This document shows positions 45,588 through 59,065 of a stretch of 64,000 bases of DNA, in pieces. Source of the stretch: Aquilaria yunnanensis (lineage: Eukaryota; Streptophyta; Magnoliopsida; Malvales; Thymelaeaceae); contig CM077597.1 in NCBI GenBank assembly GCA_039654915.1, positions 40,398,001 through 40,462,000 of the forward strand, written 5' to 3'. Made by a program: the position numbers and the translations under genes. The notes under the pieces were generated by a model, which saw only the letters and a list, made by a program, of their open reading frames with translations, searched no databases and was not told the origin of the DNA. Numbering within the stretch: the stretch's first letter is position 1; every line of letters starts with the position of its first letter.

Positions 45588-47055
45588 GGTTATCTACAAC
45601 AGTAAATATGCAGTGTAAAAGTCATGTTTTTTAATTCATTTAATAAGGACTTTTATTAAACTATAGTCCCACTATTTTCCTTAAAATAATAACCCTTGAT
45701 ATTATTTCAGAACACGTCGGCACTAAGGTATTCTAGTGGGCCAAGATCCATATTTCACCATAACCCGAGTCAGCTTTGGCTTTTCTCTCAAGTGACAGTT
45801 ATTTAGATAGGCAACTTCTTGCCCATTGCATCTTATGCAACTCTTCGATAGTTGGGTGAACAACACTTGTCCAAGCTCATCTCATGAACTTAAGCCCAAC
45901 CCTTAGCCTCTAAGTCCCCAATCCTATTAGGATGACTTAGTTAAGTTGGACCCAAAGTTAGCAATTTGGATATCACTATTATCCCATCGTGCCTTACCAA
46001 GATGAACATAGGTGCTTTGCTTTGGCAGACCTGCCCAATGTTGATCAAAGTCTTGACGAGTGCCAACATTTGGAAGGCATCACACTTAATGACTTAATAT
46101 TTGTTTGAGAGATTTTTTCTTTTAATCTCACCAATTTGTTATCTCCGGTTGTCTTATACATGCATCACATACAAATATAAAACATGCATATCATGCTAAC
46201 AAGAAAGTAAACGTGAGATGGTTATAGTCCAAACTATGTGATATTCTCAAGCCAATGAGAATATCATAAAAGCCTAAGAAAATAAAAGGGTCTTCACAAG
46301 CTCGTTCTCCTCCTTTCTTGGTTTCCCTTTTGTTGTAACCTCCTTGGACATACTACCTTAGATGTTCCCATAATGCACCATTACTTCAATAATAGAAACC
46401 TCGAGTTACATTCAAGGTGAGTAAGGTGAGAAGAGAATGTACAATGAGAGTAACAAGAAAAGGCACGACTCACAGGTCGTATTTACAAGTACAACCAATT
46501 AAGAGCTATAACCATGCACCATGCTTCATGTTAAATCTCATTCAACAACACATTGATTAACTAGTTTTTATTTATGTGGCGCTTCACATACGGCAGTCCC
46601 GCTAGTCGATCAGCAGGCGGTGGTCCCATTGATCGGTCAGTGGGTGAGCTCAAGGGGAGCCGCACTTATGGGGGGATGCAAGGGTGACAGTGCCCCCTGG
46701 TACAAAAAATTGTCTTACGATTTTGTTGCCCGAGATCTTCTATTTCGAGCAAGTAGGCACCCGAGACACCTTCATTCGAGCCGCCAAAAGTACTCTACTT
46801 TCGGTGCTCAAACAAGCCGACTCCGATCCATGCTAGGGTTTTACAACTATTGAAAGAGTCCTAATCTATATAGGTATCTCATACCAATCAATTTTGGGTT
46901 CATCTCATTAACCAATTTGTGCCATTTCTGTATATAGCTCATATATTCATGACGAGTTGCATCATGAATCAATCTACTTAATCATGGCCGAAAGCAGCCA
47001 AACACACAATATCGTGCGATTTGACAATCAATCCCAATTTAGGGTTTCACCAATA
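45588..47055 (-). other. untranslated leader of element G
   Basis: About 1.47 kb between the primer site and gag. The half next to gag matches the leader of element E on the opposite strand. The part at about 46560-46850 is noticeably GC-rich with GGCGGTGGTCCC and GATCGGTCAGTGGGTG motifs; its counterpart is deleted in E. The plus-strand frame 46620-46853 has no recognisable domain. Confidence 0.65.
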
Positions 47056-47067
47056 GCTCTGATATCA
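47056..47067 (-). other. primer-binding site (initiator tRNA-Met type)
   Basis: GCTCTGATATCA is the reverse of TGATATCAGAGC, one base away from TGGTATCAGAGC, the standard tRNA-iMet site of copia elements. It lies next to the LTR end, as expected for a 5' LTR, and fixes the orientation (minus). Confidence 0.82.
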
Positions 47068-47068
47068 C

Positions 47069-48477
47069 TCTAGGGTTTCAGGAGCAAAACAAGCGCAGTG
47101 AAATTTAACCAAAACCCTCCAGGATCCAAGTGAAATGGGATAAACTGGGTGTTCAAAATTTTTCATACCTAATTTTGGTTGAGATCTTTCACCCAGCTGT
47201 AGAATCAAATCACAAAACCTGAACAGTTGATGTGTTCAAGCTCTCTATGGTATCCACACGAGCTTATCGGGATCACCATGCTTCCACCACATCCCGGCAG
47301 ATGCATTTCTCTTGCGCTCACAGTGCTAGCTTGCATCCTCCAAGGAATATCAACAGAAGAGTGCGACTGTCCTTTTGGGTGGCTAGGGCAAGGCAGCGAA
47401 TTTATCACTAAAAGTTATATTTATAGTGAGACTCAACTTCTAGGCCTAATGGGTTTCAAAGCCCTAATCCAATTAGGCTTTAATTTCGGGCTTAATAATG
47501 GCTTAACTTTTGGGCCCATTATTAATATGAAATTATTATGAAACCATAACCCAAATAATTTGCTCATGCACTCCAATAATCCAAATAGCTCTATGTGAGT
47601 GACCCAATAGGCTCTTACCACGTTGGCAATGATCATAAATCAAATTTATGATCATAAGCAATGAGTGGTGTCTAGCAACACATCATTGCTACCCAAGTGA
47701 CAAGATTGTCAGTGATTCGACTAAACCTTTATGATCATTACCCATATATGCCATTGTCCCTTTGTCCAAGATATCAAGACTAAGTACGAAAAATGGAATT
47801 TGTCACTCTCATATAACCCAATCTTTGGTTTCTTGAATACCAAGTACACTAACTTAAACTAATGACATTGATATCATATATTAACTCATCCGAGCATGGC
47901 CATGCATTTTCTAAGTCTTACTCTATCAAGGGCTCGAAGATATCATTCCCGTTACATAGGGGCGACAAATCTCATCTTGATCATACAAAATCCTCTGCAT
48001 GGTATGTGACATACCTAATGACCTCCTTCAAGTTCACTCAGTTACGAGCAACAATGGGACGTATCAAAATATGTGACTCACATGTAAGGAACCTTGATGA
48101 TCTTAGGTCAAAGGACTACATATACCATGATCACTATGAGAATCACTTATGACACTTCTATAACGATCCATATAGCATTCTCTTGGTGGGTCAGTCCAGT
48201 AACAAGTTCTCCAACTTGTACCCATATGTAGACTACGTATCTCATATTAGTCTCATCATATGCTAGTCATTATGTATTATTATAACCTACTCCATAATAA
48301 TACTAGACCAGGGACATTTTTGAATATCATTATTCTAGGGTTACAATTATATTTATTACGTTATGCAGAAACAAAACAACAAACATAATTACTAGATTAA
48401 TGTCTTTATAAAATATCATGACTCAATGTACAAAAATACAATCATCTCATGATTGGCTTTTGGGCACAACACTAACA
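47069..48477 (-). mobile_element. 5' LTR of copia element G, 1.41 kb
   Basis: Reverse copia LTR, opening TCTAGGGTTTCAGGAGC and ending CACAACACTAACA. Its right flank is GTAAT, within the integrase of remnant H. It is more diverged from the consensus than solo LTRs A and B. The antisense frame 47227-47541 is a recurring chance frame. Confidence 0.87.
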
Positions 48478-49745
48478 GTAATACTATACCATAGTCCTTT
48501 AAATAGTCAAGGAATTATTGGTCCATGTATTTTCCATCCTTATTTGATTAAAGTACTTTGATACTTTTCTTGTGTTGGTACTGTACTTCATTACTAAATT
48601 CTTTAAACTTTTCAAGGGATTCCAACTTGTGTTTCATGAGATAGAGATAGCCATATCTACTGAAGTCATCATTAAAAGTAATGACATAGTAGATGCATCC
48701 TTTAGATTTTGTAGACATTTTCCCACATACATCACTATGTATGAGTCCTAGTAAGTCATTGGCCTTTTCACTAAAGGGATTTTGGTCATCTTGCCCAATA
48801 AATATGACTTACATGTCTCATATCATTCAAAATAAAATGAGTCCAAAAGTCCATCTTTATGGAGCTTGGATATGCGTGTATCACTTATGTGGCCCAACTA
48901 GCAATGCTAGGGATAGGTAAGGTTCAAACCATTTAATCTGACCATCTTGGTATTCATGTCATAGATCTGACTCTCAAGCTCTAAAACATACAATCCATTG
49001 CTAAGTTATGCACTACCATAAAATATTTCATTTAAATAAATGCAACAATAATTGTCTTTTATTATAAATGAAAAGCCTTTCTTATCCAAACAAGAAACTA
49101 AAATCAAATTTCTACTAATACCCAGCACAAAAGAACAAATTTTCAATTCTAAAACTAATCCACTAGGCAAAGTGAGAAAAGAATTCCCTACAACAAATGT
49201 AGCAACTTTTACACTATTTACTATGCTTAAGTCCACTTTACCTCAAGTCAATCTTCTACTTCTATTTAGATCCCACACAGTTGCACAAATGTGAAATCCT
49301 CATCCAGTATCTAATACCCAACATGAGGAAGTAGAAAAATTAGTCTCTATAACAAAAATACTTAAAGTGGAAGTCTTATTACCTTCTTCTTCTTAAGTTC
49401 TCCAATTTAGAGCTTGTAGTTGCACTTCCAATGTCCAGGTTTTTTATGAAGGAAGCATTTCCCTAAATTAACCACATTACCAAACACTTTTAGTGCAGCC
49501 GGAGAAGAATTAGCATTGGACTTTCCTTTAGCTTTATTCTTCTTCTTATTGGTCTTTCCCTTTCCCTTTCCCTTTCCTTTTTGAACCATCATAATGGGCT
49601 TAGCCTTCTAAAGGTTTTGCTCAACAATCCTCAACATGTTGGGCAATTCTAGAAGGGATTTTTCAAGATCTTCCATGTTGTATTTTATGATGAACTAACT
49701 GTAGCTTTCTGGCAATGATTGTAGAACTACATCAATAGCCAATTT
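48478..49745 (-). pseudogene. copia remnant H: gag end, protease, start of integrase
   Basis: Minus strand. From about 49745: capsid end, then the linker KGKGKGKGKTNKKKNK (49592-49407) and a knuckle ending PGHWKCNYKL, here with Trp intact. A decayed protease follows (LVLDTG-like region near 49300), then 49236-49006 with LPSGLVLELK, ISRNLILVSCLDKKGFSF and YLNEIFYGSA. Integrase zinc finger and core pieces reach 48478, where LTR G begins. It is clearly more decayed than E and G. It is the older host into which element G was inserted. Confidence 0.8.
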
Positions 49746-51382
49746 GTCTTGCCCATACTTGACGCTAGTCCATGCACTTAATAACTTTTTCATGAAGTTA
49801 ATATCATTAGGACTACTTAAGACACTATTAGGTAGTGCCTAGAGAAGATATGATTGGTGCTTAGTGCACTATTGAGACACCATGGTCATGTGTCCTGGAC
49901 ACTATCAAAACACATTAGGCATGTGTCCAGGACACTGCCAGGACAACATGGGAATGTGCCACAATAAGGCTATGCTAGCCCAAGCTTCTGTTTAGCAATA
50001 GTAGCAACAAAACCTATCAACCTAGCTAATGAAAACAATTTTCCAAGTTGGTGAAATACTTGATACATAAAACAAGCTTTGAAACAACAAGTAGCAACTA
50101 CATCATGGGTTCATGGTGTGTTCACAGTTCACAACAAATATTTTCCACTACACTAGTAAAGAGTGTGGATGCGTCAAATCTCTCTCTATACGCAAACAAA
50201 TATGTGAACTCATAGGTAAGTGCACCTATCATCAAAGTATAGTAGTGGCAAGTACCAGGATCATCATTTCCAAGGAATGGAGGTTGTCTACCGTACTCAA
50301 TATCTCCTTATTATCTAACTAGAAATTAAGGAGTTTGTTTAATTAACTACTATGAATTAACTAAACTAACTAATGCAGTAAAATAAGCTACTAACTATTG
50401 GCAGGCAGCAGAGAACAATTAAAGCAAGCAATGATTAGAAACCTCATACTTTGAATTGAATCCTTCTAGAACTTCTCTTTTGTTACTTTTACTTTGGTTT
50501 AATAGGATTGTGATTAACCTACACCGTGGAGGACTAGTTAATGTAGACTATCTTCCTATTATTGCCCTCTACTAGTTAATGTAGACTATCTTCCTTTTAT
50601 TCCTTGTTACACTAACCTTATTCTTAAGTCACCGATACAGTGTCTAGGACTATTGTGCTTCCTAAAAATACATTACAAGTCCTACAACCCACTACTAGGT
50701 TCCACTTTAGGCCGGAGGTATTATATCGCACATATTACTCCTAGTTATGATAATATCCTTTCACCCAATGATGATCCGTAACAAACATATCTGATACTAC
50801 TTGATGCATGTTCATCATCCCACATTAAATTAATAGGCTAGCTACTATTAATCAACGCAACAAAACACATTATATAAATCACAAGAAAAACACATAACCA
50901 TACTAAACCAGAATAATCACAATCACAAAATTATCCTATGGTTTATCTACTCTTAGCATGAGTAGGAAAACTTTAGCTCATAGTGCAGTAAAATAAAATT
51001 AAAAAAATTAAAAAAAAAAAGCTAAGAAAAGAATGTTCTATGGCTTAATTTTTTATTCTCCTAGAAATCTTCAATCCAGTGCTCATAAAACGGTGTTAAT
51101 CATTAGAATTGCCTCCAGCAGCCTTCCTCCATGAAAAACAGTCTTTTTCTCTATCAATCTCCACACCATTCTCCTATTCTTTGTTTTTCTAATTACCTTA
51201 AGAAACCCTAAAATTTAGGAAAACACAAGTTTGTAAATGGCTATCTAACAAGCCATGTTACCACTCTGGAACTTAAAACCTCACTTATTGCAACATGGAT
51301 TGGAACATGGGCATGTACAAGGGCGTGTAAGCTCTAAAATTTCACGAAAACTTACAATTTAGCTCCAAAACTTCACCAAAAT
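49746..51382. other. unassigned AT-rich DNA with two short palindromes
   Basis: No gene and no known element recognised. Two copies of the palindrome GTGTCC(T/A)GGACAC lie at 49890-49902 and 49923-49935. A short A-rich run lies near 51000. The frame 50113-50322 has no recognisable domain. Ends are set by remnant H on the left and the solo LTR-Y on the right. Confidence 0.5.
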
Positions 51383-53807
51383 TGTTACCCACTTCAGGGT
51401 AGTCCAATTATGGTGCCAAAATTATGCATTTAGACTCCTAGGATTGGTAATGTTCCATAGGCCATCAGAATACTACCGTTAGGGTGCATACCCAAGAGGT
51501 CCTTTTGGGCACTATGCAAACACATGCATATTGGTCCAACCATCACACACATATTCACATTTTATGCACACCAGGGCAGCAAAGAAGGAAAACACTAGCA
51601 CAAGTCTTAATTTTGGCTACCACACATTAGGCAATCTTGTTAAGTTCTAGTGACCAGCCACTGCACTGGTAACATCCACTAATAAACTGTATCATTCTAG
51701 CCTTGTATTCCCCCCATTTTATTTGCTCCATTATCTAGTTTAGACTTAGAGCAAACCAAGGAATTTTTTTTACATCAATAGCCCACCTATGGACCAAGTT
51801 ATGGATTTTTGAAGTTAGTTACAAAATTCTGACCAAATGAACAGTAACTTAGCCAACTTTGCAACATCATATCTTTGGCTACAGGGCTCCAAATTTAGAG
51901 ATTACAAATCCCAATTCAACCTTTCTATATTCTCTAGGTGTGGTCAAAATTTTGTACCAATATTCTTTCTACACAGGGAGATAGAGAACTTTAGGTGCAG
52001 AATCAAAATTCTGGTCACATTAAGACCAATTTGCCCATACGAAATTTCATAAGTGTGCAAACACTTCATTCACAAGGGGAAAACCCTCCAAGGTTATCCT
52101 ATATATGTCCATTACACATAGGAAATATATTCCTTTGCATTTAGCAACCATATGTGGCTAAAGCAGAATTTACAAGTAAGCAGCCCATCTTTCACACTTA
52201 GGCTGCTTGGCACCACATCACATACATAGCCAAAACATTGCTCAAATGTTGACATACTTGTCTCATTTTACATACATGAAATTTACATGCATACATGCAC
52301 TACAAAATGGTCTGAACTCAGCTATATACGCACCCTAGGGTACAGGAGTGCCTGAGACACAATGGACTCCAGAACAGGATGCTGGATAGCTGCTGCATAA
52401 CACAATAAGTACCATCATTAAAAATACCAAATGTACTCCTAAAATCACCAAATTTTCCAGATCACAAATAGATACATGGAAGCTTAAGTACCCAAAATTT
52501 TAGGGCAAAACTCAAACCAGAAGGATTAGTTTGAAGGTGATCTTTCAGCTGGACCTGAAATGACAAAATTGAGGGGAGTAAGTTTCATTGAGAAACTTAG
52601 TAAGGGTAGCACTTGCATTCAGTAGGCAATGTAACCATCAATAAAACCTGCATCTAAAGACACTAAAACACAAAACCACAATGCATATATACAAGATATA
52701 GCAACCAAATGCAGCAGCCATTCACAACCAACAAACACATGAAATGTGGCCGTAACAATAACCATAGATTAGTCCATAAAACACATAATAAACATAACCA
52801 AATCACTATGGCAGCCCTCCTCAAGTTAATGCTTGGACTTAGGAGGATTTTAACACTAGTTAGTACTAAAATTGGGCTCTAGAAACCCTCATTTCATTGC
52901 CATCTTTGTGTACTTCACGCTAGGTCACAAAACCTTCAATAAGTGCACTCCCATCACTAAGCTTGGTTCATCAAGCTCATGGCTCTCTTCCAAGCTTAAT
53001 CATAGCTCCATGGTTGCTTGAAAATATAGAAAACAACACATGAGAAGAGAACCCTTACCAAAGTGGGTAGGCCAAAAATCAAGCTTGATCCTTGAAGTAT
53101 CCAAGCAATAGCTCCAGTTTGCTTCCAATTGCTTCCTTTTGCCTTCAATTTCAATCAATTGCAAGTTTGAAGGTGTGGTGGGTATGGAGGAAGTGTGGCT
53201 ATGTTCCTGGGCTAGAGGAGGTCAAAAATGGGAGAGAAATAAGTGAATTGGCCACTTAAATGGCCTTAAATGAGCTTAAGGGCACAAAACACACTTAAAC
53301 AAGCTTAACCTTGCTTTATGTCATTTTCCTTCTCACTAATTATGGTTTCTTTGTCTTAACCTCATTGGTATACATGGGCCCAACATTTTTGATCCATTTA
53401 CAAGCCATAGCTACCCTTTCCTAGGTGGGAAAACTCCAAATGGCTTCATTTGACTTAAGTTAAAAACATACACATCTTAAGGCCTACATTAGAACACTTA
53501 GGTCCTTTATGCCTTTTTGTGTTTTCTTTGTCCTTAGTTGTCTTCCATAAGCTCTTTTGTGACAGTTTTGCAATTGAATACTTGAATTTTCAAAACCTTA
53601 CAAAAAAGTCCATAGGTTGCTTAACTAACAAGAAATCCTTAAGGCTTTTCTTGGGAGCCAAGTTACCAACTTGGAACACTTTTAAGGAGGTGTTTATTAT
53701 ACCTTTTACCCCCACACTTCAATCACTATTGTATGAATTACACAATATAATGGTTTTTAGCCATTATGACACATTTGTAATTCTCCCATTTTTGTATGGT
53801 GGTAACA
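51383..53807 (-). mobile_element. solo LTR-Y, 2.43 kb, uninterrupted
   Basis: Reverse LTR-Y from TGTTACCCACTTCAGGG to GGTGGTAACA, flanked by the perfect duplication AAAAT (51378-51382, 53808-53812). No internal region, so a solo LTR. As an uninterrupted copy it acts as the empty-site reference for the four insertions in the copy at 17464-30627. A plus-strand antisense frame (53519-53821) is related to the 177-codon frame at 30067-30600. Confidence 0.92.
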
Positions 53808-55408
53808 AAAATCCTAACTAAGTAACATGAAGCTGAAATATGACTTGAAAAAAAAATATGAACCAATTTTGCAACATATCCTAGCAAAAACATATCAAAA
53901 GACAAGAAAATACATGCGAAAAAAAACCTATAGAAAACACTAAATATGAGGAAATTAATTATATTTTTTTCCACACACTATAAATTTTGCTTGCCCTAAA
54001 GCAAACCTAAGAAAGAAAAGCCCAAAAATTTCTTAAAACCTTAAAAACAATTGAAACGTAGAATCTTTTCCTTAGGAAAAGAGATATAGAGAGAATTGAG
54101 ACTTTAATTATCTTGAGAAATTAACAAGACTATCAAGCATGCAACTCATTCTATCTAGCACTTCCAAAACAAAATAATTTTAATGGTAACAATTTATTCT
54201 CAAGCTAGCAACCCATGTATGTCGAAACTAAAAGGAATAACATCAATTTTTTATGCAAGGTAGAAAGCACAAGCCACACTAAGTCGAAGCTCACTATGCA
54301 CAGCCATTCAAACCACAAATCGTGGATTGGGTGATTAATTGACTTTTCATTACCTTTTCTTTCTTTTCTTTTCTTCTCAAACAGCTCTTGCCATGTGTTA
54401 AAAATTGTATGGCAATTTTCACTACAAGAGTTCTTTCTATAAACAAGCTAATCCTCAACACAATCTAAGATGAGCTTTTGATCATACTCATGCACTTAGC
54501 ATCTTTTCAAGTTGTGATCGACTCTTGCCTTAGTAGAAGACCCCAACCTACTTTAATACTAAAAATAGTGGAGTAGCATACTTTCATACTTTAATTTAAT
54601 TTATTAAGAATTAACCACAAATCGATCAACCAAACTTTCCATCAACCAACATAGAAACTCAAAACTTAGCATGCTTTGAACAATGCACTAACCACAAAAA
54701 CTTGATGCGAAAATAAGTTCTTGAGACCATATTTCACTAGCTTGCTACTAAATCATAAAAACATTTTAAAAACAAATTAAGCAAATGAAGTGAAAGATTG
54801 AGAATCACTTACATCGTTTTCAAGTTAAGAACTCAAGACATTAAATTAACAACCATTCTCTAGTAAACAGATGCTAAATAAAATTGTTTAAAATAAATAA
54901 CCTCCAAAAACTTAAAATTTTTTGAAAAAAGCATCAAAAAATAAATTTAAGAATAATTGTAACAAATAAAAGGCTAAAAATAAAATCCACTCCCCCCACA
55001 CTTAAATTTCAATGTAGTGCTAAGTAAAATAAAGTGAAAAAAAGGAGAGAAAGAAACTGGCATCACCCTTGAAAAGAAAAATGAATTGCTTGTCTTGTAA
55101 GTTAGCATTCGAAAAAATAGTTTCATAAAGACTGTTGAATCAGGCTTCCAATTTTTTTTAAGGCTTCCAAAGAAAATAGAAAAGATTATCAACCATAAAA
55201 TATATGAAAGGAAACATAAGCTGATATAGAACTAAAATGAAATAGTATGAAAACAAAATTAGGAGCAATTGATGCTTTAAAGCCAAACATAAATAACAAA
55301 AATGTAATTGTAAATGGAAAATACGAATAGCAACAATATCCAAAATAACATAGCCATAAAAAAAAATAAAAATAAACATTTGAGTTTGACACAACGAACA
55401 TCAAATAG
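53808..55408. other. AT-rich DNA, possible end of a decayed Athila-like element
   Basis: Strongly A-rich on the plus strand. At 54991-55010 CTCCCCCCACACTTAAATTT is the reverse of AAATTTAAGTGTGGGGGGAG, a purine-rich motif of a kind often found before the 3' LTR in Athila-like gypsy elements. No LTR start could be fixed next to it. Minus-strand frames at 54974-55527 are Phe/Ile-rich and look like chance products of AT-rich DNA. Confidence 0.35.
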
Positions 55409-55800
55409 AAAGTAAATAAATGTTCTAGATTTCTTGCCAGGGAGGAACTAGGCTCCTCTTTTTGCTTTAGCATGATGTCTTGGGCGACCTTCTTGACACT
55501 TGTACAACTGCTTGACTGACCCAACACAAATCACCTTCTCCACCTGGAAGACTTTCTCATGATCATCATAGTCATGAATATCCTATTGTCCCATTAGCCG
55601 CGTAAGTAACTTTGGAAAAACTATTTGCAGGTGTAAGTCACTCACAGCTTCCCTGATACTCCTTCATATGAGTGCCCCCACATTTATCGAGCCATCAGTA
55701 GCCAATGCATATAGAATTTTGGCCTTCTCTTTAATAATCTCTAGAGTTGGAATGGTTGGGAGCAAACTTGCATCAATGAATGCGAGCTAGGCTTGAAAAT
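55409..55800 (-). pseudogene. possible Athila-like plant transposon protein remnant
   Basis: Read from about 55800 downwards with stops ignored, the minus strand gives a stretch with PTIPTLEIIKEKAKILYAL, then DGSINVGALI, VFPKLLTRLMGQ and VFQVEKVICVGS. This resembles the 'putative plant transposon protein' region found in Athila-type gypsy elements, where a small hydrophobic core is followed by an INVG(A/R)(L/I)I motif. It lies just upstream, on the minus strand, of the purine motif at 54991-55010, which fits. No domain search could be run, and there are several stops. It could also be a decayed host gene. Confidence 0.35.
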
Positions 55801-57357
55801 CACAGCTTAACTATGATGCGAGAAGAAATGGTGGAAGTCTAGGATAAGTGGTCCAAGTAACCAGTCTGCCATATAGCATGATAGATAACCTTTAATATAT
55901 AAATGGTGAACTAGTCCTTGGACATTTTAGGTGCTAAACAGGGTGTTAAGCTGGTCAAGGTGAATAGTCAAGTGCCAAATAGTCAAGTGCTATTCTCTTG
56001 TCCTAACTTGCATAAGTGGTTATGGGAAGTGGATGTTGGCTTGAGCATTTGCACAAAACTTGTGCACCAAAGTCAGTTATGCAATACCCAATGGCTTATG
56101 AAAACATGTTACCCACGGCGTCGAATAGTAGCTAGGATGAGTTGGTTGTTAAGACTAGAGTAGTCAAACCCCAACTGATTGATCACTTCTCTTCCTATTG
56201 TAGTAGCATGAACTCAAAAAGCATGAATGAGATAAATCTTGTGTGATCCAACTCTTGCTCCCGCCATGGCTTATCTTGACCTTTTTTATTAGGCACCTTG
56301 AAAAATACTAATGCTTTTTCTAGAACAACAATGATCTCAAATACCATATAATCAATAATAATTTCAAGAATAAGAGCTTCAAAAAAATTGTAGTAAAATT
56401 CCCGTATATGAAACAAGTCCATTTTAACTTTAGGCATTAAGGTGATCCAGTTTAACAACCAAAGCCAAATGCATAGCAAATATGGTAAATTGAATTGACA
56501 AGAAGCATGATTAGGCACTTGCTTAATGCACAAAAATCCTATAGCTAACAGTACCAAAAGGCTACCAATTCCTCAATTTCATGAAATTTTAGTAATAATC
56601 AAATAATGAAGGCATTATTCATAGATCAAAACCCAAAACAACATCAATCCAAGTCATAAAATCCACCAAATCAAGCATGCATAGCATAAATTCCATAAAC
56701 CATCAATTCTAGCTCTTCCTCTCCTAACACCAAAACAAAAAATCTAGTACTTGCATGAATAGGCATGAATAGGCATGTAGAATCAACCAACCAACTCATA
56801 TGAAACCTAGCCATAGCAAGAAATCAATCTATTCTTCCATAATCATCGAATAAACTTAGAGAGATAAAGCCACATAGAGAGATAAAATATCAAATTTGTG
56901 GGAATGAAAATCAAGAATCTAGAAAAAAAAATAGACTCCTTTGACAACGAAAAACATCACTCAGGATGCAAGAAAGCTAGAGTTTAAGTTTAAGGTTTTA
57001 GAGAAGTAGTTTGAGTGAGTTTCATGCGAAATGGGAAACTGAAATCATGATCGAGCTTATATAAATGCGAAACATGGTATATAAAATAGGTGTGTTAATG
57101 CCTGTGTTACCCACAATTTCCTCAACATGCCATTAAACACGAGGGGTGCCACATTTCATGTATATGTGCTAAAACCTAATTTTTTTTAAACACAGAGATG
57201 AAACACAGAGTTTAATATAGTTGAGTTAACAATAGTTTACACTCAACATGAGTTTATACACGGTTGTAGAACTAATCATGTATATGCTTTGGAATGAAAT
57301 TTTTTTAAAAACACAAAGATGAAACATGTTCACCAACATGAAGGTGTATAAGACCAT
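55801..57357. other. unassigned AT-rich DNA
   Basis: No gene or element recognised. Short frames (55918-56163 plus, 56557-56195 minus) have no domain. A TATA-like TTATATAAATGCG lies near 57057. A W-type LTR fragment starts at 57358. It may be further sequence of the Athila-like element suggested on its left. Confidence 0.4.
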
Positions 57358-57639
57358 TGATGCTCAAAGGCATCTTCGATGTAGGACGTGTTTGGCATCC
57401 GGGGGAACTTCACCTAAATGATATCTACAGCACTAGAAGGATGAAGGTTAGGAGCTCCTCAGAGTATTTTTTGGAGAAGGGACCTCTGATGCCTAAGTCA
57501 ATATATGAGGGAGAGATTGCTGAGAGTAGAAACTAGAGAAGGGATCTCTCGTGTGTATTACCTGGGAGCCTCATAAGTATTTATAGGATGCTTTAGGGGC
57601 AAGGCCATTGTCCTTAGTTAACTAGATTAGGGCACATGG
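57358..57639 (-). mobile_element. W-type gypsy LTR fragment
   Basis: Co-linear with the left part of the W LTR at 62327-63200: TGATGC start, GCATCTTCG, GGTTAGGAGCTCC, GCCTAAGTCA and the reverse TATA box TATTTATA at 57578-57585. It is cut at 57640 by copia copy K. Diverged. Confidence 0.6.
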
Positions 57640-59065
57640 TGTTGGGTTTCGGGAGCCAAGTAAGCATAGCAGAATGTAACCGAAATCCTACAGGATCCAA
57701 GTGAAATGGGGTAAATCAGGCGCCCAAAATTTTATACCTTGCTCGGTTGAGATCTTTCACCCAACTGTTGAGTCGAATCACAAAACTTGAACAGTTGACA
57801 TGTTCAAGCTCATAAAGGTATTCACACGAGCCTCTCGGGATCACCACGCCTCCACCAAGTTCTGGTAGATGCATTCTGCTTGTGCTCGGTATGCTAGCTT
57901 GCGTCCTCCGTCGAATGGCAAGAAAAGAGTGCGGCTGAAACTTTTAGAACTCTTTTGATTTCATCTTTATGAAGGCTAAGGCAAGAGCTATGAATTTCTC
58001 ACTATATGATATATTTATAGTGAGAGTCAACTCCTAAGCCTAATGGGTTTCAATGCCCTAATCCAATTAGGCTTTAACTTCGGGCCTAATAATGGCTCAA
58101 CCTTTAGGGCAATACGAAATTATCATGAAACCAAGACCAAACAATTCAGCCCATGCACTCAAATAATCCAATTGGCTCTATGTGTGTGATCCAAGAGGCT
58201 CCTATCACATTGGCAATGATCATAAATCACATTTATGATCATAAACAATGAGCGGTGTGTAGCAACACATTGTTACTACCTAAGTGACAAGATTGCCAGT
58301 GATTCAACTAAACCTTTATGATCATCATCCATATATGCCGTTGTCCCTTTGTCCAAGACATCAAAACCAAGCATGAGACATGGAATGTGTCACCCTCGTA
58401 TAGCCCGATCTATGGTTTCTTAATTACCGAGTAGACTAACTTAAATTGATGACATTGATATCGTATATAAACTCATCTGAGCATGGCCATGCATTTTCTT
58501 AGTCTCACTCTATCAAGGGGCCCGAAGATATCACTCCCGTAACATAGAAGGGACAAATCCCATCTTGATCATACAAAACCCTTCGCATGATATGTGAGAT
58601 ACCCAATGACCTCCTTCAGGTTCACTTAGTCATGAGCAACAAAGGGAAGTATCAAAGTATGTGACTCACATGTAGGGAACCTTGATGACCTTAGGTCAGT
58701 GGGACTATATATACATGATCACTATGAGCATTACTTATGACACTAATATAACGATCTATGTAGCATTCACATGGTGGGTCAGTCTAGTACACAAGTTTTC
58801 CTACTTGTACCCATATGTAGACAACATATCTTATATTGGTCTCCACATATGCTAGTCTTTACATATTATTGCAACCCACTCCACGATAATACTAGACAAG
58901 GGACATCTAAGAATATCAATATTCTAGGGTTATAATTATGTTTATTATATTACACAGAAACAAAACAACAAACATAATTACTGGATTAATGCCTCAACTA
59001 AATATCATGCCTTAATGTCCAAAGTACAATCATCTCATGATTGGCTTTTGGGCATAACACTAACA
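57640..59065 (-). mobile_element. 3' LTR of gutted copia copy K, 1.43 kb
   Basis: Reverse copia LTR from TGTTGGGTTTCGGGAGCC to CATAACACTAACA, followed by the reverse PPT ATCTCCCACTT (59066-59076). Left flank CATGG; the matching right flank is not found because the other end of K is broken. Confidence 0.88.

Noticed and set aside
46620..46853. A 77-codon open frame as a gene
   Set aside because: It lies antisense in the leader between primer site and gag of element G, with no recognisable domain.
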